Assembly: GCA_034437795.1 (NCBI GenBank) | Contig: DAOTTI010000122.1 | Span: 1-18,097, forward strand | Direction of reading: 5' to 3' | DNA length: 18,097 nucleotides | Source of the DNA: DAOTTI01 sp034437795 | GTDB taxonomy: Bacteria > Chloroflexota > UBA11872 > UBA12225 | In this document: positions 1 to 7,013 of the stretch, piece after piece | Numbering within the stretch: the stretch's first letter is position 1 | Layout of the letters: every line of letters begins with the position of its first letter | Program-made: the position numbers and the translations under genes | Notes under the pieces: model-generated | What the model saw: only the letters and a program-made list of their open reading frames with translations | Databases searched by the model: none | Told to the model about the DNA's origin: nothing

Positions 1-1071
1 GCGGTCGGCCGCGTCGAAGGAGCGACCCGTGCCGTAGATCACCCCCCGCTCTCTGGCCAGGCGCGCGATGGCCTGGGTTTCGATCCCGTCCGGCAGCCTC
101 ACCCAGGTAAAGAGACCACCCTTGGGGCGTGACCAGTCGACCAGGTCCCCCAGCTCGCGCCGGAGCGCGGCAAAGAGGGTGTCGCGCTTGGCGCGGATGG
201 CGGCGCAGACCTCGGCCACGTGCGTCCACAGGTGCTCCTGGAGGTACTCGGCTACGATCATGGAGGCCAGGGCGTTGGTGCCGCCGTCGCGCTTGAAGGC
301 CAGCAGCTTGGCCGCCAGGGGGTCGGGGGCGATGAAGTAGCCCAGACGCACGCCCGGCCCCAGGATCTTGGAGAACGAGCCGATGTAGATCACGTCGCCG
401 GGGTCGGCCATGGCGTACATGGCGCGGGGCATCTCGCCTTCGAACACCACGTCGGCGTAGCAGTCGTCCTCCACCACCACGACGCCGCGGCGCTTGCAGA
501 CCGCCAGCAGCTCGCGCCGGCGCGCCGGCGGCAGGATCGTGCCCGTTGGGTTCTGGTGCGTGGCGATGCTGTAGACGAAGGCTACGCGCCGCCCCTCCCG
601 ATCCAGGCGGTCGAGCGTGGCGTCAAGGGCGTCGATGCGCATGCCCTGCTCGTCCAGCGGCACGCCTTCCAGGCGCGCGCCGTACTGCCGCAGCACTCCC
701 AGCGTCCCCGAGTAGCAGAACTCTTCGACTACCACCGTATCACCGGGGCGCGAGAGGGCCTGGGTAGCCAGGATGATGGCCTGCATCGAGCCGGTGGTGA
801 GCACGATGTCGCCGGGCGGGACGGCGATCTGGTGGTTGCGCTGGAACCGCTGGGCCGCCACCTCCCGCAGGGGCGGATACCCGCGCTGGTCGGGGTAGCG
901 CACCAGGGCGCGCCCCTCGCGCCGGAGCACCCGCTGCGCCGCCTCCGCCAGTGCCTCGGCGGGAAACGTTCCGGGATCGGGCATGCCGCTCCCGAAGTTG
1001 AACTCCTGGGCGGCTGGTGCCGCCCGCGCAGTCGGGCTGGTCGTCGTGGTCAGTGGGGTCGTTGTGGCCAT
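1..1071 (-). CDS. PLP-dependent class I/II aminotransferase (MocR/LysN-like), C-terminus cut by window edge
   Basis: The reverse strand reads open from an ATG at 1071 to the window edge, 357 residues with no stop. The product is a fold-type I PLP enzyme. Visible landmarks are YPDQRGYPPLRE near residues 59-70, the cofactor-binding TTGSMQAI near 92-99, THQNPTG near 171-177 (Asn174), EDDCY near 201-205 (Asp202 and Tyr205) and the Schiff-base lysine in SFSKILGPGVRLGYF (Lys235). This set is typical of the 2-aminoadipate/aromatic aminotransferase group that also forms the C-terminal half of MocR regulators, but no GntR helix-turn-helix precedes it, so it is a stand-alone enzyme. The first 20 residues are Thr/Ala-rich and probably disordered. 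AGGAGGA lies about 14 nt before the ATG, with a closer GGAAGG. The final 50 or so residues, including the usual substrate-carboxylate arginine, lie outside the window. Substrate is not determinable. It is divergent from the molybdoenzyme at 1301. Confidence 0.9.
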   Translation of the reverse strand, partial: MATTTPLTTTTSPTARAAPAAQEFNFGSGMPDPGTFPAEALAEAAQRVLRREGRALVRYPDQRGYPPLREVAAQRFQRNHQIAVPPGDIVLTTGSMQAIILATQALSRPGDTVVVEEFCYSGTLGVLRQYGARLEGVPLDEQGMRIDALDATLDRLDREGRRVAFVYSIATHQNPTGTILPPARRRELLAVCKRRGVVVVEDDCYADVVFEGEMPRAMYAMADPGDVIYIGSFSKILGPGVRLGYFIAPDPLAAKLLAFKRDGGTNALASMIVAEYLQEHLWTHVAEVCAAIRAKRDTLFAALRRELGDLVDWSRPKGGLFTWVRLPDGIETQAIARLARERGVIYGTGRSFDAADR

Positions 1072-1108
1072 GCCTTCCGCGTTCCTCCTCACGTCGGCTA
1101 TGGCTGGC

Positions 1109-1120
1109 CAGCCTATCATT
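1109..1120. promoter_or_regulatory. 12-bp motif CAGCCTATCATT, shared with 6573-6584
   Basis: The same 12 bases recur at 6573-6584. Both copies lie between divergent genes, 38 and 79 nt before the start codon of a minus-strand gene, and both are followed to the right by a CTCTC/GAGAG hairpin. Read on the plus strand it contains TATCAT, a good -10 hexamer. Read on the minus strand it contains TAGGCT, a weak TANNNT -10. The direction of transcription is unproven, and it could simply be the edge of a dispersed repeat. Confidence 0.4.
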
Positions 1121-1166
1121 GCCGTCGCGCTGGCGCAAGCGGCGCCTGGCGGCGCCCTCCGGCTCG

Positions 1167-1187
1167 CCCGCTCTCAAAGGGAGAGGG
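1167..1187. repeat. Short dispersed hairpin, CTCTC/GAGAG type
   Basis: CCCGCTCTC, a short spacer, then GGGAGAGGG forms a 5-6 bp stem. The same pattern appears at 6647-6669 and, in degenerate tandem form, at 14850-14998. It lies in the 229-bp space between the divergent aminotransferase and molybdoenzyme genes and resembles a REP-like intergenic element. No T-tract follows, so it is unlikely to be an intrinsic terminator. Confidence 0.55.
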
Positions 1188-1286
1188 CACTCGCTACTTC
1201 CCTCCTCGGGGGTAGCGCCGGTCTGCCGCTCGGCGTCTCAGGCGCCCGCCATGGGCCGGCCCCGTACACTCTTAAGCAGGACACAC

Positions 1287-1292
1287 AGGAGG
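1287..1292 (+). promoter_or_regulatory. Ribosome binding site AGGAGG that fixes the GTG start at 1301
   Basis: A perfect AGGAGG lies 8 nt before an in-frame GTG. The frame stays open back to 983, but the upstream part has no family similarity, and the ATG at 1293 is in another frame. The site therefore decides the start. A TACACT hexamer at 1265-1270 could be the -10 box, although no -35 is recognisable 17 nt before it. Confidence 0.7.
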
Positions 1293-1300
1293 ATGGCACC

Positions 1301-1945
1301 GTGCAGTTCCGATTGCCGTCGCGCCTCAAGGGCAGTGGCGTGCGCCCCGAGACCGTCGAGAAGCTCCGCGAGCGCAGCGCCCAGGCGGAGCGCGACCGCC
1401 TGCCGCCCGGCCAGTTCGTGACCAATGGCTGGCCGGTCTTGCATTACGGGGGCGTGCCGAAGTTTGATCCGCAGACCTGGGACTTCCGCGTCTGGGGGCT
1501 GGTGGAGCGCCCTATCCGCCTCTCCTACGACGAATTCCGCGCCTTGCCGGTGGTGGAGGTCGTCTGCGACGTCCACTGCGTCACCCGCTGGAGCAAGCTG
1601 GGCATGCGCTGGGAAGGGGTGCCGATGCGCCACGTCCTGGACCTGGTCCATCCCCTGCCGGAGGCGCGGTTCGCCATCGCCCACGCTGAAGCCGGGTTCA
1701 CCACCAACCTGCCGGTGGAGGCGATCATGGACGACGATGTGCTCCTGGCCTACCGCGCCGACGGGCATGACCTGACCCCCGAGCACGGCTGGCCGCTGCG
1801 CCTGCTAGTGCCCAAACGCTACTTCTGGAAGAGCGCGAAGTGGCTGCGGGGCCTGGAGTTCACCGCCGAAGACCATCCTGGCTTCTGGGAGCAGAACGGC
1901 TACAACAATAGCGCTGATCCCTGGAAGGAGGAGCGTTACTGGTAG
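1301..1945 (+). CDS. Sulfite oxidase-like molybdopterin-dependent oxidoreductase (cytoplasmic, YedY/SUOX fold)
   Basis: This 214-residue protein is a stand-alone oxidoreductase molybdopterin-binding domain. Conserved segments are LPPGQFVTNGWPVLHYG near 34-50, WDFRVWGLV near 60-68, VVCDVHCVTRWSKLGMRWEGVP near 87-108, LTPEHGWPLRLLVP near 157-170, FWKSAKW and FWEQNGYNN near the C-terminus. Cys93 in the DVHCVTRWS motif is the expected molybdenum ligand. There is no haem-b5 domain, no dimerisation domain, and no Tat or Sec signal, so it should act in the cytoplasm and receive electrons from an unknown partner. The length matches the short 'sulfite oxidase-like oxidoreductase' family. The natural substrate of this subgroup is not established, so sulfite oxidation should not be assumed. 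The GTG start is chosen from the AGGAGG at 1287; the stop is TAG. Confidence 0.92.
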   Translation: MQFRLPSRLKGSGVRPETVEKLRERSAQAERDRLPPGQFVTNGWPVLHYGGVPKFDPQTWDFRVWGLVERPIRLSYDEFRALPVVEVVCDVHCVTRWSKLGMRWEGVPMRHVLDLVHPLPEARFAIAHAEAGFTTNLPVEAIMDDDVLLAYRADGHDLTPEHGWPLRLLVPKRYFWKSAKWLRGLEFTAEDHPGFWEQNGYNNSADPWKEERYW

Positions 1946-2002
1946 CCGGCCTCCGCCCCTGGCCTCTGGCCCCTGGCGCGCCGTGTGCTGCTACCGGGCG
2001 AT

Positions 2003-3574
2003 ATGACGAGCGCTCAGGTGACCCCACGGTTAACGATCACCGTCGATCTGGACCGCCCGATCGGCACGATTAGCCGCCACATCTTCGGCCACTTCATCGA
2101 ACACCTGGGCCGGTGCATCTATGGCGGCGTCTACGATCCCGGCTCGCCACGGGCGGACGAGCGGGGCTTCCGGCGCGACGTGATGGACGCCATGCGCCGC
2201 ATCGGGGTGCCCAACCTCCGCTGGCCTGGCGGCAACTTCGCCTCCGCCTACCACTGGGAGGACGGCATTGGCCCGCGGGAGTCCCGCCCGCCACGCCTGG
2301 ACCTGGCCTGGCAGGCCCTGGAGCCCAACACCTTCGGCACCGATGAGTTCATCGAGTACGCCCGCGCCCTGGGGGCCGAGCCGTACATCTGCGTCAACAC
2401 CGGCACCGGCCTGCTGGACGAAGCGGCGCGCTGGGTGGAGTACTGCAACGTCGCCGCCGACCGGATGCCCAGCAGCCATGCCCTGCTCCGCGCCCGCTAC
2501 GGCCACCCCGAGCCGTACGGCGTGCGGCTGTGGGGCATCGGGAACGAGGTCTATGGCGCCTGGCAGGTGGGCCACGTCAGCGCCCACGACTACGCCCTCA
2601 AGTGCCGCCAGTTCGCCTACTTCATGCGCGCCGTCGACCCCAGCATCGAGCTCGTGGCCGTCGGCGCGGACCGGCCGGACTGGGACCAGCGGGTGCTGGA
2701 GTTGGCCGGTGACTGGGTCGACTTCATCTCCATCCACCAGTACCACGGCCAGGAGGACTATTTCGCCACGGTGGGGGCCGCCGCCTTCGTGGAGCAGCGG
2801 CTCCGGCTGCTGGCCGACGCCGTGGAGCGCCACAACGCGCGGCGGCGCCGGCCCACGCCCCTGCACATCGCCATGGATGAGTGGAACGTGTGCGACGTGG
2901 CCTGGGGCACGGGCGAGGTGCTCCCGGAGCCGGTGGTGGGCGAGTACTTCCAGCTCTGGGAGCAGCAGTTCGCCCTCAAGGACGCCCTCTTCGCCGCGGG
3001 GGTGTTCCACGCCATGTTCCGCCTGTGCCGGTACGTCACCCTGGCCAACCTGGCGCAGATGGTCAACGCCAACGGCATGCTCCAGACGTCCAGCGATGGC
3101 CTGCTCCTGACGCCGATCTACCACGTCTTCGACCTGTACGCCAACCACTCCGGCCCCACCGCCCTGCCCACTACCGTGGCCGCCAGGGAAGGCGCCGTCC
3201 CGTCCTTCACCGCGGAGGACTGGCGCCTGCCCCAGCCCCGCTACGTCGGGCTGCGCGAGCCCTTCCTGCGCTTCTCCCTGCCGGACGTGCCGTTCCTCGA
3301 TGCCCAGGCCACCCGCTCGGCCGATGGCCGGACCCTCTATCTGGCGGTGATCAACCGGCATCCCAACGAGCCGATCGCCGCCGCCATCGACGCTGGCCGG
3401 TCCATCCACGGCGCGGCCACGGTCGTCGAACTGAACGGGCCGGACGTGCTGGCCATGGCCAGCTTCCGGCAGCCCGACGTCGCCACCCTTACCAGCCGCG
3501 TGGTCGATCCGGCGCCCCGCGTCTACCAGTTTCCGGCGCACTCGGCCACCGTGCTCGAGCTACCGTTGGAGTAA
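2003..3574 (+). CDS. Alpha-L-arabinofuranosidase, GH51 family (EC 3.2.1.55)
   Basis: This 523-residue glycoside hydrolase removes terminal alpha-L-arabinofuranosyl groups from arabinan and arabinoxylan fragments. It opens with the family hallmark SRHIFGHFIEHLGRCIYGGVYD near residues 24-45. A TIM barrel follows with LRWPGGNFASAYHWEDGIGP near 72-91, LWGIGNEVYG near 176-185 (acid/base Glu182) and IAMDEWNV near 289-296 (nucleophile Glu293). A C-terminal beta domain ends VYQFPAHSATVLELPLE. The length is normal for GH51 and both catalytic acids are present. No signal peptide is visible, so it is probably intracellular and acts on imported oligosaccharides. No transporter for them is nearby. A GTG at 1985 would add six residues; the ATG at 2003 is preferred because the conserved region begins soon after, though neither has a clear ribosome binding site. 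It lies 57 bp behind the molybdoenzyme. Confidence 0.95.
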   Translation: MTSAQVTPRLTITVDLDRPIGTISRHIFGHFIEHLGRCIYGGVYDPGSPRADERGFRRDVMDAMRRIGVPNLRWPGGNFASAYHWEDGIGPRESRPPRLDLAWQALEPNTFGTDEFIEYARALGAEPYICVNTGTGLLDEAARWVEYCNVAADRMPSSHALLRARYGHPEPYGVRLWGIGNEVYGAWQVGHVSAHDYALKCRQFAYFMRAVDPSIELVAVGADRPDWDQRVLELAGDWVDFISIHQYHGQEDYFATVGAAAFVEQRLRLLADAVERHNARRRRPTPLHIAMDEWNVCDVAWGTGEVLPEPVVGEYFQLWEQQFALKDALFAAGVFHAMFRLCRYVTLANLAQMVNANGMLQTSSDGLLLTPIYHVFDLYANHSGPTALPTTVAAREGAVPSFTAEDWRLPQPRYVGLREPFLRFSLPDVPFLDAQATRSADGRTLYLAVINRHPNEPIAAAIDAGRSIHGAATVVELNGPDVLAMASFRQPDVATLTSRVVDPAPRVYQFPAHSATVLELPLE

Positions 3575-3577
3575 GCT

Positions 3578-3619
3578 GGTTGGGGTAGGCCGGTTGGAAT
3601 AGGGCGGTTGGAGCGGACC
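3578..3619 (+). repeat. Three tandem copies of a 14-bp unit, GGTTGG-rich
   Basis: Directly after the arabinofuranosidase stop, the units at 3578-3591, 3592-3605 and 3606-3619 fit GGTTGGRRYRGGVC, with a decayed fourth start GGTACACTTTGGGG at 3620. They are in exact head-to-tail register. A TACACT at 3622-3627 immediately behind could serve as a -10 box for the membrane-protein gene at 3730. No function is known. Confidence 0.7.
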
Positions 3620-3639
3620 GGTACACTTTGGGGTACATC

Positions 3640-3656
3640 TGGCGGTTCATCCGCCG
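3640..3656 (+). terminator. Possible weak stem-loop GGCGG-TTCAT-CCGCC
   Basis: A 5-bp GC stem with a 5-nt loop lies about 65 bp after the arabinofuranosidase gene. There is no T-run behind it, so terminator function is doubtful. Confidence 0.25.
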
Positions 3657-3729
3657 TTCGTGGCGCCTGCCCCAGCGTGGGAGCATGTGGCACGGCGTGA
3701 CCGGATGCGCCATGTAGGACGACGACTCG

Positions 3730-4122
3730 ATGGTGCGGATCGTGCTCTCGCTGGCGCTCGCCGTCGCGGCCATCGCCTGGAGCGCCCTGGCGCTGCTGGT
3801 CATCTTCCTCTTTGTGCCCCATGCCTGGGATGCGCTCTTTGGCCCTGTCTGGGCGCCCTTCGCCGCGCTGACCGCTCTCGGCGGGGCCGTGTGGAGCTCA
3901 GGCAAGATGATGCGCCTGGCCGACCGGCTGGCCGAAGAGCCGAGCCTGCGCCGGCCCAGCGCGCCGGAGGCCCAGCCGAACGACGACGAGCTTCCGGACA
4001 CCTGGCACGACTACACCGCCGAGATCGTGCGCAACAAGCGCTGGGCCTTCTACCGGCGCACGCGCCAGTTTGAGCGCCTGGCCGAGCTGGAAGAGGAGAA
4101 CCGCCGGCGGGCGAGCCCCTGA
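3730..4122 (+). CDS. Small two-helix membrane protein of unknown function
   Basis: I do not recognise a family. The 130-residue product has two hydrophobic helices near residues 4-29 and 33-55, separated by a short turn (VPHAWDALFGP). A charged C-terminal tail follows and ends in the heptad-like stretch FERLAELEEENRRRA. The tail contains DTWHDYTAEIVRNKRWAFYRRTRQ, rich in aromatic and basic residues, which may lie on the membrane surface or bind a partner. The ATG at 3730 is the natural start because the first helix begins at once; only a weak TAGGAC precedes it. The gene ends 10 bp from the convergent M23 gene, so the two transcripts must overlap or share a terminator. Coding preference (GC third positions) agrees with its neighbours, and I think it is real. 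Confidence 0.65.
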   Translation: MVRIVLSLALAVAAIAWSALALLVIFLFVPHAWDALFGPVWAPFAALTALGGAVWSSGKMMRLADRLAEEPSLRRPSAPEAQPNDDELPDTWHDYTAEIVRNKRWAFYRRTRQFERLAELEEENRRRASP

Positions 4123-4132
4123 TCCGCGGCGC

Positions 4133-5485
4133 TCACAGCGACGCCAGGTCCGGCCGCTCAAACGGGGGCCGGCTCAGCCATTCGAGGGGCTCGACGCAGA
4201 CGTTGTGCACGCGCACCTCGAAGTGGAGGTGGGGCCCGGTGACGAAGCCGGTCGTCCCCACCAGGCCGATGACGTCGCCCTGCTTGACGTCCTGGCCGGC
4301 CTCCACCTTGGTCTGGAACATGTGGAAGTAGCCGGTCATCACCCCCCAGCCGTGGTCGATGATCACCACGTTCCCCCGCACGTGCAGCGGGCCGGCGAAC
4401 ACCACCGTTCCGTCGGCCGCGGCGTAGATTGGATCGCCCGTCTGCACGTCGAAGTCCACTCCTTCGTGCACGTAGCCGGAAAAGACCCCGTTGATGTAGC
4501 GCTTGAGGCCGAACTCGGACGTTAGCCCGACATCCCCCGCGGGGGAGATGAAGGGACCGCGCCACCGTCGCTCGGGCGTCCACTTGCTGTAGATGCGGTT
4601 GACCAGGGCCTCCTCCTCGTTCACCTTCTTGGGGTCGAGCAGGCTCAGGGTGGCCTCGGTCACCACCAGATCCTCGGTGGGATAGCGGGCGTCCACCACC
4701 CGGATCGTGTCCGCCGGATCATTGCGGATGGTCTGGCGTCCACTGGCATCGACGACCGTGAACCGCACCGGCCGCGGCCCCGGTCTGGCCACTCCTTCGC
4801 GGCGGTCGAAGCCGTAGACGGCGACGAAGGCCTCACCCTGGCGGGCCAGGGGGATGGTCCGGCCGTCGATCGTGGCCGTGACGCTCTGCGCCGCCGCGCT
4901 CCACACCCGCAGCAGGACGGTATTGCCCTGCCGGACCTCCTTGGGCTGGATGTCGACGCGGCCGATGAGCGCCATCTCCGGCCGGTCTTCGCGCAGCCGC
5001 GCCTCTGCCGGCGCCGGCGGTGGGTCGCCAGTCCCCGGTTGCACGCCGGGCTGACCCGCCATACCCGCCAGCCACCCCCGCTGGAAGGCCTGCACGCGGC
5101 CGCCATCAGGTCCGTCATACGGCCGGCTGACCGGCAGGCCCAGCGCCTCGGCACCGCCCAGCCGCCGAAACTCCGTCCAGAAGCGAGGCCCATTCGGCTC
5201 ATCCCGCACGGTAAATCCGGTCTCGGCGAAATACTCGCCCCCACCGACCACGGCGTAGAAGCGCGGCTCGGGCACGGGCGTAGGCGTGGGCGTCGGCGGC
5301 ACGCTGGTGGCCGTCGGCTGCGCCAGGGCGTCGCGCCTCACGGGCGCCGCCTCCCCCGCGCCGGCCCCGCCCGCGTCGCCCGGCCGTGGCGCAACGACCT
5401 GCTGCCCGCCGGCGCAGGCTACGCCCAGCGCCGCCAGGACGGCGATCACCCCAGGGAACAGCCGGCTCACAAGCGAAGCGTGCAT
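4133..5485 (-). CDS. M23 (LytM-type) metallopeptidase, probable lipoprotein
   Basis: This is a 450-residue exported protein. A hydrophobic leader near residues 9-23 ends at Cys24 (ALGVAC, an imperfect lipobox). A Pro/Thr/Ala linker (TPTPTPVPEP) spans about 52-74. Residues about 80-140 form a YFAETG...FWTEFRRLGGAEALGLPVS...VQAFQRGW module resembling repeats common in Chloroflexota exported proteins. A beta-rich region spans 172-265. The C-terminal M23 domain (about 318-436) keeps the zinc and catalytic residues: His340 and Asp344 (HEGVDFD), His388 (YFHM), His419 and His421 (HLHFE). It is therefore likely an active endopeptidase cutting peptidoglycan cross-bridges outside the membrane. The gene starts 19 bp after the ketopantoate-reductase-family stop on the same strand. 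A TTGACA/TATGCA pair puts the -10 over the ATG, so translation could instead begin at GTG 5470. Confidence 0.9.
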   Translation of the reverse strand: MHASLVSRLFPGVIAVLAALGVACAGGQQVVAPRPGDAGGAGAGEAAPVRRDALAQPTATSVPPTPTPTPVPEPRFYAVVGGGEYFAETGFTVRDEPNGPRFWTEFRRLGGAEALGLPVSRPYDGPDGGRVQAFQRGWLAGMAGQPGVQPGTGDPPPAPAEARLREDRPEMALIGRVDIQPKEVRQGNTVLLRVWSAAAQSVTATIDGRTIPLARQGEAFVAVYGFDRREGVARPGPRPVRFTVVDASGRQTIRNDPADTIRVVDARYPTEDLVVTEATLSLLDPKKVNEEEALVNRIYSKWTPERRWRGPFISPAGDVGLTSEFGLKRYINGVFSGYVHEGVDFDVQTGDPIYAAADGTVVFAGPLHVRGNVVIIDHGWGVMTGYFHMFQTKVEAGQDVKQGDVIGLVGTTGFVTGPHLHFEVRVHNVCVEPLEWLSRPPFERPDLASL

Positions 5486-5508
5486 ACCGCAAGTCTAGCG
5501 ATTGTCAA
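5481..5508 (-). promoter_or_regulatory. Putative sigma-70 promoter overlapping the M23 start codon
   Basis: On the minus strand TTGACA (5508-5503) is followed by a 16-nt spacer and TATGCA (5486-5481). The -10 hexamer covers the annotated ATG at 5485, so a transcript from it would begin near 5474, just before the in-frame GTG at 5470 (protein then starting VSRLFPG). The -35 also overlaps the stop codon of the upstream gene. The match is good for such GC-rich DNA, but it is unproven. Confidence 0.35.
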
Positions 5509-6494
5509 TCACAGCGCTGGCGCGCCAGGACCATCTGCTCCAGGTCCTGCGCCGTGTACTTGCCGGGCGGCTCCCGCCGCGCGGCCATCTCGTTGGCCAC
5601 CTCCTGCAAGACCTCGTTGTAGGGCGTGGCGATGCCGTGCAGCCGCCCCAGGCGGACGATCTCGCCGTTCAAGAAGTCTGCCTCGATCGAGCCCCCGCGC
5701 CGCTGCAGGCTCTGCCACGACGAGCCGAGATTGCGCAGCCCCGGCGGCAAGACCGTCGTCCCTCGATACCGGCTCGTGCGCTCGCGGAAGGATCGAGCGT
5801 CCTCGCACGGGATGCCGGCGGCCTGGAAGCAGGCCAGCGCCTCCTGCCGGACGTGCGCCATGTAGGCCGTGCTGTCTCCCTTGCCGTCGGTGATGGCCCC
5901 CATGGCGTTGCCCAGGTTGCCCAGCATCTTGGCCCCCTTGGCGGCCATCACCTGGGGATTGACCAGCGCGGCGTAGCTGGCGCGCGAGAAGGCGGCGGCC
6001 GTCTCCCCCGCCAGCGGGTCGCTTCCCACCGGAAACCGGCCGATTTCGAGAAACCCGGCGTTGCCCGTGATGGGGTTGTGCACCACCCCGTCTTCCAGAA
6101 AGACCCCCGGCACGACCACCAGCACCCCGTAGACCTGCCGGAAGTAGCGGATAGCGGCCGGCTCGTTGGTAATGCTGTTCTGGCAGCAGAAGATGGGCAG
6201 GCGCTGCGGACTGCCTCCGGCGGCACGGATCTCCACCAGAGCCGCATCGGTGTCTTGCGACTTGACGCACAGCAGCACGGCGTCGCCGTCACGGAACCCC
6301 ACCTCCGCCGCCGAGGCCACGGCCGGCACGGGGAGCATGTAGGTCTGGTCCGGAGTGATGAGCTGCAGGCCGCGGCGGCGGATCTGCTCCACGTGGCCGG
6401 GCCGGCCGACGAGGACGACGTCGTGCCCCGTACGGTACAGATGGCCGCCGATGCCGCTGCCGATGGCGCCGGCGCCAAAGACGACAAATCGCAT
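5505..6494 (-). CDS. Ketopantoate reductase family protein (2-dehydropantoate 2-reductase-like, ApbA/PanE fold)
   Basis: This 329-residue NAD(P)-dependent reductase begins with the Rossmann motif VFGAGAIGSGIGGHLYRTGHDVVLVGR (GxGxxG near residues 7-12). LLCVKSQDT near 76-84 is the typical second-strand signature. The all-helical C-terminal domain shows AAKGAKMLGNLGNAMGAI, which carries the catalytic-type lysine, and SIEADFLNGEIVRLGRLHGIATPYNEVL, the conserved closing segment. True PanE reduces 2-dehydropantoate to pantoate for CoA synthesis. Many paralogues act on other 2-oxo acids and no other pan gene is near, so panE is not assigned. The start at 6494 is fixed by AAGGAG 6 nt upstream, although the frame is open further. 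It is followed by the M23 gene after 19 bp. Confidence 0.9.
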   Translation of the reverse strand: MRFVVFGAGAIGSGIGGHLYRTGHDVVLVGRPGHVEQIRRRGLQLITPDQTYMLPVPAVASAAEVGFRDGDAVLLCVKSQDTDAALVEIRAAGGSPQRLPIFCCQNSITNEPAAIRYFRQVYGVLVVVPGVFLEDGVVHNPITGNAGFLEIGRFPVGSDPLAGETAAAFSRASYAALVNPQVMAAKGAKMLGNLGNAMGAITDGKGDSTAYMAHVRQEALACFQAAGIPCEDARSFRERTSRYRGTTVLPPGLRNLGSSWQSLQRRGGSIEADFLNGEIVRLGRLHGIATPYNEVLQEVANEMAARREPPGKYTAQDLEQMVLARQRCD

Positions 6495-6572
6495 GCTGCA
6501 CTCCTTATGTTCCAACGCGAGAAGGGACGCCGCCGGCGCGGTGTCGCGTCCGCGTCCGCTACGGCACCTGCT

Positions 6573-6584
6573 CAGCCTATCATT
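6573..6584. promoter_or_regulatory. Second copy of CAGCCTATCATT
   Basis: Identical to 1109-1120. It stands 79 nt before the start of the ketopantoate-reductase-family gene (minus) and is followed to the right by the hairpin at 6647-6669, the same order as at the first copy. Confidence 0.4.
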
Positions 6585-6646
6585 CGGCGCGGCGCTGGTG
6601 CCCCGACGGGGCATGGTTCGTCATGAGCGAGAAGCCCTCAGCGCCG

Positions 6647-6669
6647 CCCGCTCTCCCTCTGGGAGAGGG
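6647..6669. repeat. Dispersed hairpin CTCTCCC-TCT-GGGAGAG
   Basis: A perfect 7-bp stem (6651-6657 with 6661-6667) with a 3-nt loop. It is the best-formed single copy of the family also found at 1167-1187 and 14850-14998. It lies outside coding sequence and has no T-tract. Confidence 0.65.
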
Positions 6670-6801
6670 AAGCTCTCACCGGCCGCGAGGGATCGGGGCC
6701 ACGATGCGCGCCCGGGGGCTGGGATGGCAACATTGCAGTCGGGCGTGCGCAACAGGTCTGGCTGGGACCAGGCCAAGGCCGTCGTTCCCCTCCCCGCGTG
6801 C

Positions 6802-6827
6802 GGGAGCGGGGCGGCGGGGGGCAGGGG
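6802..6827 (+). other. G-quadruplex-type motif
   Basis: Four G-tracts of 3, 4, 6 and 4 bases with loops of 3, 4 and 2 nt satisfy the usual G3+N1-7 rule. The C-rich stretch just before it can pair with the first tracts as a competing hairpin. A second motif with tracts of 5, 5, 3 and 4 follows at 6932-6957, about 30 bp before the likely -10 of the next gene. Confidence 0.5.
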
Positions 6828-6931
6828 TGCGGCGTCGCTCCAACCGAAGGGGCTGAGGGCTGCCCCCGATGTGGCCCCGGCCGACGGGGGTGAGGTCCGT
6901 TCTCCGCGTCCCTGTGTCTCCACGTCGGCGC

Positions 6932-6957
6932 GGGGGACAGGGGGAGGTCGGGCGGGG
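6932..6957 (+). other. Second G-quadruplex-type motif
   Basis: The G-tracts GGGGG, GGGGG, GGG and GGGG are separated by ACA, AGGTC and C on the plus strand. The motif ends about 28 bp before the TACAGT box and 56 bp before the Gfo/Idh/MocA start, on the non-template strand of that gene's upstream region. Confidence 0.5.
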
Positions 6958-7013
6958 CTGATCCGGAGGTGACGCGCGCACCGGTTACAGTACGCTGAAT
7001 GGGGAACAGAGCG

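Larger units (their letters stand above)
6495..7013. other. 519-bp gene-free region with hairpins and G-runs
   Basis: Open frames here in both directions lack any family signature and only run into the flanking genes. The region holds the shared 12-bp motif at 6573-6584, a perfect 7-bp hairpin at 6651-6667, a GC hairpin near 6786-6811 and two runs of G-tracts at 6802-6827 and 6932-6957. It separates the divergent ketopantoate-reductase-family and Gfo/Idh/MocA genes. A TACAGT at 6986-6991 may be the -10 of the gene at 7014. Confidence 0.7.

Noticed and set aside
220..1215. 331-residue plus-strand frame at the left edge
   Set aside because: It is antisense to the aminotransferase, which shows PLP-binding lysine and all main motifs. 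The plus frame is His/Arg/Gln-rich with no recognisable domain.
2030..3541. 503-residue open frame on the minus strand
   Set aside because: It is fully antisense to the GH51 gene, whose catalytic motifs are intact. The antisense product has no family pattern and is the usual GC-rich shadow frame.
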